A stretch of DNA of 64,000 nt from positions 221,008 to 285,007 of the forward strand of contig JAAOMT010000258.1 of assembly GCA_016748015.1 (NCBI GenBank), written 5' to 3'. Below are positions 38,374-49,100 of the stretch, piece by piece. The stretch is from Geosiphon pyriformis. Lineage: Eukaryota > Glomeromycota > Glomeromycetes > Archaeosporales > Geosiphonaceae. The first letter of the stretch is position 1. Each line of letters opens with the position of its first letter. The notes under the pieces are model-generated. The model worked only from the letters and a program-made list of their open reading frames with translations. It was not told where the DNA came from and made no database searches. Position numbers and translations under genes: made by a program.

Positions 38374-38993
38374 CTAACTATTTGGCATGGATGTATAGAA
38401 TGTATTGGGATTTGGTGGCTGTAGATATTTCAAGGATTAACTTAGTAATCTCCATTGTTTTGAAAGTTTGATCAAGTAGAAAAAGCAAAGAAATACCTTC
38501 CACCACTCGATTACGAATGATTTCACAAACGCGAACACAAGAAGACTTAGTGTTATCGTTATATAAAGATAAACAATTACTTGGTCTTTGTACGAATCAC
38601 GCTCTAGGGGAAATGAAAGGTTAAAAATTTGTAAAAAAGAACTTCAGTTCTTTCCCTTTTCTCAAACGCACCAAAACATGTTGCCGTCAACTGGATCCCA
38701 TCTTTCTCCGGAAACTCATCTTCCTCTCCGTTCCCATTTCCTACTTTAGCACCAACACAAAAATCTTTCTCTTTCTTCAGCTGTTCTATGCAAAATTTCT
38801 TGTTACAGTCGGAGCATACTTTATGCTTAGCTTTGCCCTCGCCAAGTAAAATAATGTGCTTTTTATTATAGCAAGAGCATTTGCAAATGGAGGCCAAGTT
38901 TCCAGCGTACGTTGGAGTCACCGTAGTTAATAGTAACAGTATCAAAACTATGGTAGAAGTTGCTATGAAAAGTTTTGTGTGAAGTCTAGGCAT
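38374..38993 (-). CDS. Cys-rich single-pass membrane protein, conserved fungal family
   Basis: Three exons with compatible phases: 38993-38672, 38603-38497 and 38418-38374; the introns have GT-AG ends. The product is 157 residues. Residues 1-30 form a signal peptide (hydrophobic TIVLILLLLTTV, cleavage after TYA). The lumenal part has clustered cysteines (CKCSC, CSDCNKKFC, FC, TCF), and the exon 2 segment ERDSYKDQ leads into a transmembrane helix (IVYLYITITLSLLVFAFV), leaving a short Pro/Asn-rich cytosolic tail. I recall proteins with this cysteine pattern, ERDSxKDQ and a C-terminal helix in other fungi, but no function is known to me. Reading through the first donor would give a shorter product without the helix; the spliced form fits the family better. 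Expected site: secretory-pathway, vacuolar or plasma membrane. It is divergent from PRP31. Confidence 0.75.
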
Positions 38994-39155
38994 ATTTCCT
39001 GAATCTAGATAGATTATTAATAACCCAATAGCTGATTTGGGAATTTATTCATAAGAATTCTAAAATTACTCTTGATAAAGTGAAGTCAAATTATTGCTAC
39101 CCACCTGTCAAATACGTCAAATCTCACCTAACACAACAACTAGGCGAAACCACCT
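38994..39155. promoter_or_regulatory. Divergent promoter region
   Basis: Only 162 bp separate the start codons of the membrane-protein gene (minus) and PRP31 (plus), so both promoters must lie here or in the 5' UTRs. No clear TATA box is placed for either. Co-regulation is possible but is inference. Confidence 0.5.
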
Positions 39156-41407
39156 ATGTCTTTGGCAGATGAACTTCTTGCTGACCCCGATTTCACGACC
39201 AACAATGACGAGTTGGAGGTTGAGGCAGACGAAGAATTAATGAGAGATCTTGAAGATTTGGAGGAGTTAGATGAAGACGAATCGATGGAAGATGTAGAAA
39301 CCATTGAAGAAAATGTTGATGTTTCTGAACTGACGAACGTTAAGGATGTGAAAAAGGTGGCAAAGTTAATGGGATCTAAGCAGCTGAAGGACGTCTTGGC
39401 TGTAAGCTCATGTGCAAAATTTAGCCTCTTGTGTCAAATAGTCACCAAACAACCTATATTCATGTTTTTCCATTTAGAAAATTGATGAGCTTCGAAACAC
39501 GGAACGACCTCCAACTCAAATAATGGGACCTGTAGAGGAGGATCCAGAATATCGGCTTATTGTACAAGCAAATAATTTAACCGTCGATATAGATAGCGAA
39601 ATATTGGTGGTTCACAAGGTGTGTAATCGAAAATAATTTAGATGATCCAATCATAACATATTATAACATTTTTGAATACAGTTTATTCGAGATCACTATG
39701 CGAAAAAGTTTCCAGAATTGGAATCACTAGTTCCTAATCCTTTGGATTATACAAGGGCAGTGAAAGCTATCGGAAATGAGACGGTACATATTATTTTATT
39801 GAATCTTTGTATAAAGCTTAAAACTCGAAGAAACTATGATATTTTATCTCTTCATTAGAACCCAACCTGATCGTGAAGCCCATCCATCGGTCCTTTTTAC
39901 TTTATTACAGGATCTAACAAGGGTTGATTTGAGATCTATTCTCCCATCTGCAACGGTTATGGTTGTTACGGTTACCGGCTCAGCTACCTTAGGACAGAAG
40001 CTTTCGAATGAGGAAGCAGCTATTGTAGAAAATGCTTGCACAATGGCGTTTGATTTAGATATTGCAAAGCGAAAGGTATCTATTTTTGTAAAGCACAAAT
40101 CCCCTTTCACCCTATCTAATCCCCGGAACACATTTGATGCAGATCTTGGAATATGTGGAGTCCAGAATGACGCTAATTGCCCCAAATCTCTCTGCGATCG
40201 TCGGGAGTACCACGGCAGCTAAAATACTGGGCCAAGCTGGCGGTTTAATGGCCCTTTGTAAAATGCCTGCCTGCAATGTCATGGTGAGTCCTTTTAATAT
40301 TAGTCATAACTTCATGAATTCAAATTTCCAACTCAACCATTGCTTTTTTATTTTTAACATTAAAGCTCATTGGAATCCAGAAGAAAACTAGCACTGGGTT
40401 TTCTAATGCTTCAATTCCAAAGCATACTGGATATCTCTTCCAATCTGAAGTTATTCAAAGAACACCCCCAGATTTAAGAATCAAAGCTCAAAAAATTGTT
40501 GCTGCAAAGTGAGATTCTGTTTCAGCTTTTCAATATTTATTTGCCTTTCTTTATTAGCTAATCATTTTATTTATCATATTGAGATGTACATTAGCAGCAA
40601 GAATGGACCGAATGCACGATTCGCCTGATGGTTTTTATTTATTGAATTCTACTGTAAGCTTTGATTAAGTAACTTCATTATCTAAACTTCATGATATTTC
40701 TAGGATCATACGGACGAAAATTGCGCGAAGAAATTGATAAAAAACTTGAAAAATTACAAGAGCCACCACCTACTAAGGCCATAAAACCATTACCTGTTCC
40801 TGACGAAGGCCCCAAAAAGCGAAGAGCTGGAAAAAAGTGGGATTTAACCTTTATTTTCAATTTTCGATGTAATATTAATACATTTTTTGTCCTTTTTGTT
40901 CGATCTAACAAGGGTGCGCAGAGCTAAAGATGCTTATGCTGTGACCGAACTTCGGAAAGCCCAAAATAGAATGGCCTTTGGTGTCGCTGAGGACGAAACT
41001 GGTTCATTCGATAGAACAAAGGGTTTGGGACTGATTGGGCACAATTCGGGGAAAATTCGTGCTGCGGTGGTAGATCAGCGAGTAAAACGTAAGTAATAAA
41101 GCTCGAAAATCTGAATTCATATTAATTTATTCGGGAAACACATAATTTAATAAAATTTTCATTATACGTTTCAGCGAAAGCTCCAAGGCGTGCTCAATTA
41201 ATGGGCAGCTCCTCAGGTGCCACATCTGGCTTGTCTTCTTCACTTGCTTTCACCCCAGTCCAAGGTATTGAACTGATAAACCCAGAAGAGGCTCAAAGAA
41301 AAGTAAAGGAAGCCAATGACAGGTATTTTGGAGGTGGGGCTTTTTTAAAAGTTGGTAAACCAAAACAGCCCTCCCCGCTGTCTCAGCCCACTCAGAAAAA
41401 TCAATAG
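39156..41407 (+). CDS. PRP31: Pre-mRNA splicing factor PRP31
   Basis: PRP31 binds the U4 5' stem-loop and the 15.5K protein and helps join U4/U6 to U5 in the tri-snRNP. Ten exons keep one frame: 39156-39401, 39478-39618, 39682-39783, 39911-40075, 40143-40283, 40366-40508, 40584-40630, 40704-40836, 40913-41088 and 41175-41407, all with GT-AG introns, giving 508 residues (human 499). Visible features in order: an acidic N-terminus ([11 protein letters not shown]); the NOSIC/Nop region with [29 protein letters not shown] and MPACNVM (residues about 220-265); [23 protein letters not shown]; the basic C-terminal part ([13 protein letters not shown]); and [13 protein letters not shown] near the end. 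No defect is seen. It acts in the nucleus. Confidence 0.97.
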
Positions 41408-42463
41408 CAGCAAAAGGCAATGATTTGTTCTCTTAATATTAAATTAAATCATAAGATTTAAAATTTTTAACGTTAATTTCATTTTTAAAATTGTTTTGAT
41501 TTGATAAAAAGCAATAATTGATGTGTACACAAATAAAATTTAAAGTTAATTATTCAAGTCAATTTTAACTTTGTTGATATATGAATAATAAATAATTTAT
41601 TATTATTATTTGTTTCAATTTAATTATTATATTAACTTGTACTTTGCATTTTAATATATGTATAATTTAAATAAGCAATTATAATTTTTTTAAATAACAC
41701 TAAAAAATCAAAAATATATTAACACAAATAATTAATTAAATATAACAAATATATACAAATTGCAATATTAAATATTATGTATAATATATATAATATATAT
41801 TAAAACACAATCAAAGAAAAAAATAAAAAAGAATTAACTCTTTTTTTTATTGTTTTTATTAGTTTTAATATTTAAAAAATCTTTTTAAAAGTGAAAAACA
41901 CTTCTTAAATAATAAAGATATAAAACCATTTTTATTACTAAAAAGTACTTTTTTTAACAGTTTTATTTATTTAAAATATTTTTTAAACAACTAATTAAGA
42001 ATAGTTTTAATATAATTGCTATTTTTACAAAAATTTAAACTAAATTATTATTTTTTTTCAAATTAATTTGTTTAAATAATTAAAAAAGTAAAAAAACAAC
42101 TTTTTTTTTAAATTAATATCTAATTTTTTAAAAAATATTTTTTTGAGAGGTTTTTTAAATTACAATTTTTATTTTATTTTAGTAAAAAATAAAACATTAA
42201 TTTTTTTATTTTTTTAATATTTTATTAAGTTTGTTATTATTAAATTAAAATATTTAATTTTAATTTGGCTATAAATAATAATTTTTTTTATTTTAATTAA
42301 TAATAATATATTTACTAAAATTAATTCTGATTAATATATTATTTATTTATTTAATAAATTAAATTCTATTAATTTTAATTATATATTTACTTACAATTTT
42401 AATTAATTAATTTATTAAATTATCTAATTTTAAAAATTAAACAAAGAAAATATATAGAAAAAT
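41408..42463. other. AT-rich spacer between PRP31 and element G3
   Basis: Begins with the PRP31 3' UTR (several AATAAA-like signals within 200 bp) and then becomes almost pure A/T. No protein or RNA gene and no alignable retroelement piece is seen. Eroded element DNA is possible. Confidence 0.5.
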
Positions 42464-44750
42464 TCTTTGTCTCCTTAATTTTATGACCATAATCAGAACA
42501 AAGAGTAAAAAAGCTGCACCTGATATCTGTTTTAAGATATCTAATAAAATTTCAACTAAAAGAGCTTTCTCTGTTGTAGAAGCAACTAGACAGAACATTT
42601 TAGAAGCCTTCCCTTTATCCAGTAATCATGATAAGCTGTCTTTGGTAACCACTGAAGCAATTTCCTTATCTTTGGCTGGTTTCTCACTAGTCAAAGTTCC
42701 CTTAAAGAGACACACTTGGATTAGTTTCAGTGTTGCCTTTAACCCGACTAAGAGCCCAAAAGTTTTTAATAATAGACCAGTAAATAAGCTGGTCTTCCTC
42801 TCTATAGATTCAGCACCTAATGTTTCTAATACCATCTTTTCAAAAAAAATGGTCAAAAAGACCAAAAGTTCAAAAAAGTGAGAGCAGTTGCTTGCCTCTG
42901 CTATTGTTACACCGAACCCCTTTGTGGTTCCAAATGAGATCTTAGATGAGATCTTCATAGTATTATCTGACACGTCATCTAAGATGGGCCAAAATCAACC
43001 ACTGGCTGTATTGCCAAATGTGGTGTCTTCTGGCAGATCATCGCCAGTTTTAGAAACAAAACAATCTCTTTCTGTTGGGTCATCTGTTCTTGGGAACTGG
43101 GCTGATCAAATGGAAACTGAATTATCTTCTCCTTTAGTTTCTGGTGCTACTTCTGGTGGTGCTTGGAAAACTATTACTAGTTGTCAAAGATTTGCTGGGT
43201 AGATGGCCTCTACTCTGATGTTTGGTGCTACTTTTAAGATCAAATTGGCTCATATTAAGGCTGTTTTTCAGTCAGTACATGGTTTTTTGGGTGCAAAGTC
43301 AGTATTAAAAGACAATATGAAGCTGTTTTGTGTGGAGTTTGTTTCTCAGGTGTTTTTGGAAGCTGTATTTTTAATTGAGCTTACAAGTTCTGTACATTTG
43401 GTCACTCTCAAAATTGCCAAGTCTTTGGTGGTTTCTGAGTTTGGTTCCTCTTTTGCTGCTGTTGTATTGTATGATGTGCTCTTGGGTATGTCTGCTGCTA
43501 ACATTAAGACGGCTCTCAGTGTGTTTGGTAGTGTCACTTATGTTGTGCTGAAGTCTACTGGTATTTGGCAATATGTGGTGGTTTATTTTGAAAAGTTAGA
43601 CTCTGTTGTGTCTGCTTTGAATTATTGGTCTGTTTTGGTGGGCAAGGATAGTGTTAGAATCCTCCCTCTGGTGAATCAAATGAGACTATTTTGTCTCGTG
43701 ATAAGTTTAAGGCCAAGTTGGTTAATTTTCCTTCTGGATGCACAACTTTTGAGATTAGTGATATGATTTCTTAAGTTGGGGGTTGGACATGCTTTATTCC
43801 TTGTTCTCCTAAGTCTGATTGTTGTTTCTAGTTTGCTCTGGTTACATTTGGTTCTCAAACTGATTTAGATTCTGCTGTTGTCAAAACTGGTACACTAAGG
43901 AAGTGTTATATTTGGTGAAAAACCCTTGGTTATTGGCATTGTTTTAAGTGTTAAGAGTTGAGTCATCTGGCTGCTGACTGTAAGGTCTCTCTGCTTTCCT
44001 CTTTTAAGTCTTTTAAGGTGTTTACATCTCGCTTTATTAGTTTTGTGTCTTATACCAAAGCTTCTGCTTCTTTGAGCTCATTTGGATTTCTATCTCTGTC
44101 ACCTCTTGTCTCTTCTTCAGTTGTTGTTGGTAATCCTATGGTGCTATTCTGATTGTTTTCTTTAGAATTTGATTTAACTAAGCTTTTTGCTTTGGTTGAA
44201 TCTATTATTAAGCCAGTTGGTTCTTTGGTCAAATTATTTGAACAATTTATTAATGGTGATCTGGTCTCAAACAGCAAACTTGGTCTTAAAATCAATGAGG
44301 TTATGGTGCATATGGGTTCCTTTAGTAAAGTTGTTAGTAAGTTGGGAAAAGAAGTGGTTTCTTTGAAGAAGAAGTGTTGCATAGAAGATATAAACATGTC
44401 TGGTGATTCGAAGCATCCAGTTGGTTTGGATGATAAAGTGTTCTCTAATCTGATGTCTCTTTGGGAACATGAATCTGTTGATGTTAAATCTGATGGCTTG
44501 AAGACAGCTGAATGGCTGATTGGATTGGTTTCTTGTAGTGTTATCTTGTTTTCTGTTGTTCAAAAGATGTCGGCTTTGGATAAGTTTTCTTCAAGAGCTT
44601 CAACATAGTATAGTCTGAACTGGCTCAAATAGCTAATTACATGTAAAAAGCATGTGAACCACATTTAATTTAAGATCCTACATAGTCATATTGTATTAGA
44701 TAGTGGTTGGGCCTTGCTCATTAAACTTTAATAAAAAAATAAAAATAAAA
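42464..44750 (+). mobile_element. Gag-only non-LTR element, copy G3 (best preserved)
   Basis: A 2.29-kb plus-strand element: a 20-bp leader, one gag frame (42483-44608), and a 3' tail that starts at the stop codon and ends in an A-rich run (about 44728-44752). The tail contains AGCTAATTACATGTAAAAAGC, TTGTATTAGATAGTGG and GCTCATTAAACTTTAATAAAAA, which align with the LINE B tail at 18055-18180. ORF2 is entirely absent. It is the clearest of the copies and the best template for defining the family. A LINE fragment follows directly on the same strand. Confidence 0.8.
42483..44608 (+). pseudogene. Gag gene of element G3, nearly continuous
   Basis: One frame of about 700 codons. It has stops at 42879 (TGA), 43201 (TAG) and a few later, plus one lost base near 43680 that shifts the frame; the same shifted frame then continues to 44608. 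Segments in order: a Lys/Ser/Thr-rich N-terminal half; a Ser/Gly-rich linker (42960-43200); the gag core (43203-43770) with VLYDVLLGMSAANI, ALSVFGSVTYVVLKSTGIWQ and VVVYFEKLDS, which parallels the LINE ORF1 core; a zinc knuckle near 43940 (C-X2-C-stop-ELSHLAADC); and a heptad-rich Lys-containing segment (44270-44380). The stops fit single transitions from Trp or Gln. By family it is an RNA-binding nucleocapsid-like protein. Confidence 0.75.
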
Positions 44751-45825
44751 ATACTTTTTTTTTGGTTTTTAAAAATATTATTAACTTTAATAATATTTAA
44801 AAAACTATTAATAATTATTAAAAGTTTTTAAATAAATAATTTTATTAATTTAAAATTAGTTATTAAAAATAATATTAAATTTTTTTGTATAAATTTATAT
44901 TTTAAGTTTGTGCTTATTGGAAATATAGATCTGGTTTTAGGATTTTAGATGTTTTTTCATTTTACAAGATTGATTAGGTTCAAACTACTACAGTTTGGCA
45001 TCTAAATTCTCATATGCTATCAGATTTAATAAGTAAAACTTTAGCTAATCTAATTTACATATGTATTTTATAAAAACTGTTTATGAAAGACTTTTTATTG
45101 CTATTAAAAAAAGACTTTATAACAAAAAATATTCAAATGTTCCATGTTTATATTATAGAAAAGTTGAATTTTTTGATCATGTATTTATTTGTTCCAAGGA
45201 GTCTAATTCTTATAAAATAATTTTAATTAATCAGATCTTGGTTTAAAAATTTCTGATTAGGTCTTATATTTTATTGTTTTTTGTAATTATGGGATCTCTG
45301 TTTTCTTGTTTGTTTAATATTGGCCTATATGTGTTCCTTTATAAAGGCTTTGTGCTTATGAATTGATTTGATGAGGCTGTAAAAGTGTTTAATAATCATA
45401 AAAAGGCTGTTTAAATTCTGGTTAATTTTGTGTATAGTCTGAATAAAAAACATTGTTCTGATTTGTGGAAGTTCAAGTTTAAATACAAAGCAGATATAAA
45501 AAAGAATAGTTTAGTTAGCAATTTTGAAATAATACCAGATATGTCTTGTAATTTGGTATTAGGTTTGTCTAATAGAATAGTTTATTTGTTTGGTATTAAT
45601 AAGTCTTTTAAAGTTAATTTTGGTTTTTGTAAACTCTGTTTGTTTTTTTCTGATTTAAATAATAGATTAACAGTTTATATAAGAGTTTAATATTGTTTTA
45701 ATTGGTCTGAATAACTGGTTACATATAATAAGAGCATAAATTACATCTAACTAAGGTTCTTAATTTTAACTTTGTATATTAGATAGTAATTGAACTGTAC
45801 TTATTAATAAAAAAAATTTTAAGTA
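44751..45825 (+). mobile_element. LINE I, 5'-truncated 3' fragment
   Basis: Follows the tail of G3 on the same strand. From about 44900 it aligns with the LINE B C-terminal region: TVWHLNSHMLSD-like (44990), then CLYYRKVEFFDHVFICS (45150), and KLCLFFSDLNNRLTVYIRV ending at 45690. The conserved 3' tail (TTAATTGGTCTGAATAACTGG) ends in A-rich DNA at about 45825. RT and RNase H are missing. Eroded and not functional. Confidence 0.65.
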
Positions 45826-46150
45826 TTTTAAATATTATTATTAAGATTAAACTTATTAAATTACTTTTGTTTTTGTTATTATAATTTTATATAATATATT
45901 TTAAATGGTTTTTTTAATAAAATTAAAAATATATTTAGTGTATTTAGTAAAATTTTTAATATTAAGTTGAAATTTATTGGTTTATAATATTATTTTATTG
46001 TATATTTTAAGTTTTTTAAAATTATTAAAGCTGTTTTTACTTATTAATTAATTTTAACTATAAAAATAATGTTAAAATTTTTTTTTAAATAATTAAAAAG
46101 TAATATTATTTATAATATATTTAAATTAATTATTATTTTACAAGTAAAAT
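45826..46150 (+). mobile_element. G4, short gag-core fragment of the G family
   Basis: About 300 bp that aligns, in frame pieces, with the G3 gag core around 43440-43600 (ILYNIF, IKNIFSVFSK, KLKFIG and IVYFK against VLYDVL, IKTALSVFGS, VLKSTG and VVYFE). It is the third same-strand piece in the row G3, I, G4. Both ends are truncated; its right neighbour is the 3' end of minus-strand LINE E. Confidence 0.45.
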
Positions 46151-49100
46151 CCAAATGTTACTTAGCATAATACATTAAATTAAGTAATATAAACTAAATA
46201 CAAATCATGTATTTTTTATATATAACCAGTTATTTAAGCCAATTAAAGCAACATTATGGATCTATTTTAATAAAAACTACACAAATAATACCAAAAAAAA
46301 AACTATAAAGCTTATAAAAACCAAAACTAATATCATGAGTTTTCATAATTTCAAGCAACTTAATAATATTATCAAAAAACAAAAACACAGAACCATAGAT
46401 TTTAAGAGACACAGATCTATTATGTGTAATCAAATTTTTTTTTCTATCAATATTCTATACTTAGCTTTTACTAACTATACATCAATTTAATAAGCTATTT
46501 CCAAATCTTGTATTAACTTAATGACTTTTCTGTTGGTAGTTTTTGCACAACCAAAAACAGAAACAGTTTCTAAATACTATTTTTTGAACACAAAATCTTT
46601 GTACAATACAATATATATGATATTGTCAGAGGTACACAAAGAAAACAATTGTAAAATACAAGATAATAACAAATTTAAGCCTAATACAAAGCTCTATTGG
46701 GCCAGATATAAATCAAATAATTTTTGCAAACATCAAAGTTTATTATGTACAAAAAAATAATTAGAAAGCTCAATTTTCTCATATTATAAACATAATATAC
46801 TAAGATACTTCCTATTATATAAGTATTTTTAAACAACAATTGGCAAATGATAATATAAAGCTTTTATAAAATATAAATATAAACTAAGCAATAAATCTAT
46901 TTATGAAATTAAATGCCATATATAAATTGGAATATTAAACTAACAAAGTTCAAATCCAATTTACATTTCTAATTATGTTCCAATAAGCATAATAAACAGT
47001 TTTAAACACATTATAAATAAAATGCCAAACATTCTTAAACACTATTATCTTATCAGCCTTAATGTATTTTTTCTTGACAAAAACAGAAAGTAACAAATTT
47101 GAACATAAAACTAAGTTAATTAATATGTTAGCATACTCATTACTCAAGACATTTAAATGTCTTTTAATCTTGGTTTAAGAAACAACAAGTATTTTATATT
47201 TAATAGAGTTTGTAATATTACATCTTTTAAGCCAATAATAATTATAGAAGTCAGATAAAATCATATCTAATTCTGCAGTACATACATCCAAAGTGGCTTA
47301 ACTATCTGAATATATCATAATATTACTGAAAGCTAGAAAATATTCTAAGACCAAAGCAATCACCTGTAATTCTATCATTATAAAAAACACCAAACTACCA
47401 ATTTCAATATTAATACTTAGATTCAAGTCAACAAAAAATACAGTTGTATTATACTTTATCTTATATATATCCAAGTTTTTTAAAAATTCATCTGTGTAAA
47501 CATTGATAATATCCAAATCAGCACTGAAAAAACATTGCTTTATTATGAAAAAATCATTAAGATTAAAAACATTTAAAAGCTGAGATTTATTAATAAATGG
47601 CTGAGCAACAAAATAAAAAGTAAGATTGACTAAGTAATTATATGTTATCTTGAACCAAATAGAGATTAAATCTCTAAAATCAAGTCTTTTTTAACAATAA
47701 AAACTCTTTCAATCAAAAATTAATTCTTTTTTATTATATAATTGTTTAACAAAGGCAATACTAAACTTTTTAAGTAAGTAAAAAACATTATAAAACATTA
47801 TATCTCTCAAAACAAGAAACATAAAAGTGCTACCAAAAAACTGAAATACAAAAGACAAAATATTAGTAAGAAAAATGTCATAATTCAAAAAATTTTTTAT
47901 CATACCAACCAAAAAATTATTAACTAGACTGATCTTTAACTTTACAAAATTTTGCAAAAAATAAATAAGAGACCAACTTAAAATTTGCAAATCTAAAAAC
48001 TTATGATTAAATAGACAACTAAAAATTCTTAGTATTTGAAAAACTTAACACAAAAATCAATTTACTCTTTGTTTGCATTTGCTCAAATAATTTAAAACCA
48101 TACAAAAATGAATAATAAAGAGTTTTATTGAAAATTTTTCTTGAAAAACCAGTTTTTATTCTTAAATTATTCTTAATTAGTGTATTCTATTTATTGCACA
48201 CATTTTTAAATACAAAACTAAACTGGATCTTGTAACTAACAATAAGTTGAAACACAACCAAAACCAGATAAAGAAACTGTTTGTTCAAAATAGTTTTTTT
48301 AAGATCATGTTGGCAAAAATCCTAATATTTAAATGAGCTTTTTTTAAATTAAATTGAATAAATCTTTAGAAGACAAATAAATACTAAAATATTTATAAAA
48401 TTCTTTATTTTGTGTTATAAATATTGGCAGATCACTTATTAATAATGAAACATTTCTAATTCTTTAATTAATAGAAATAATTATTATCTTTTTGTTATTA
48501 ATTAAAATATCATTAATAATGAAAAACTTACTTATAATATCCAAAATATATTGAATGATAGTTTAACTACTTTCCACCCAAATTGTGTTATTAACAAAAA
48601 CACCAGCCATCAAATATAAAGTTAATACACTCTGGTTTTTTATTTTGCCAGTTTTATTAATATAATAACTGTACAAACTTTCATGTTTTTTAATTTTATA
48701 TAAAAAAAAATCATAAAAAATTTTTTAGAGCAGAAAAAAAAATCTCACACTAATTTAGACTATTATGTATTTGGTATCTATTAGTTAATCCATAATCAGT
48801 CATAATTCAATTAATTTTATTATTGTAAATAATTCTAAAGAACTTAATAAATTACTTACATATTTTAATTCAAATTAAACTATTTTTTAAATGATGTCAA
48901 TAAACAAAGTTATATGTTTTTTGCATATCTTGCAAGACCAGCCAAAGTTCACAATCTTTTTTTAAAACATCTTTAATTATTAAGTCAATTGCAAAGATAA
49001 AAGACTGGATAGTAGTGTCTTTCAATACAGAAAAGTTGTTATCACAAAAAACATTAAATCTACTACAGACCAAAAAAATTCTATTAGATAGGATCTTAAA

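Noticed and set aside
38604-38993. Secreted effector as the main reading
   Set aside because: The unspliced frame would end in FHFP; splicing at 38671/38604 gives ERDSYKDQ and a transmembrane helix with consistent phases.
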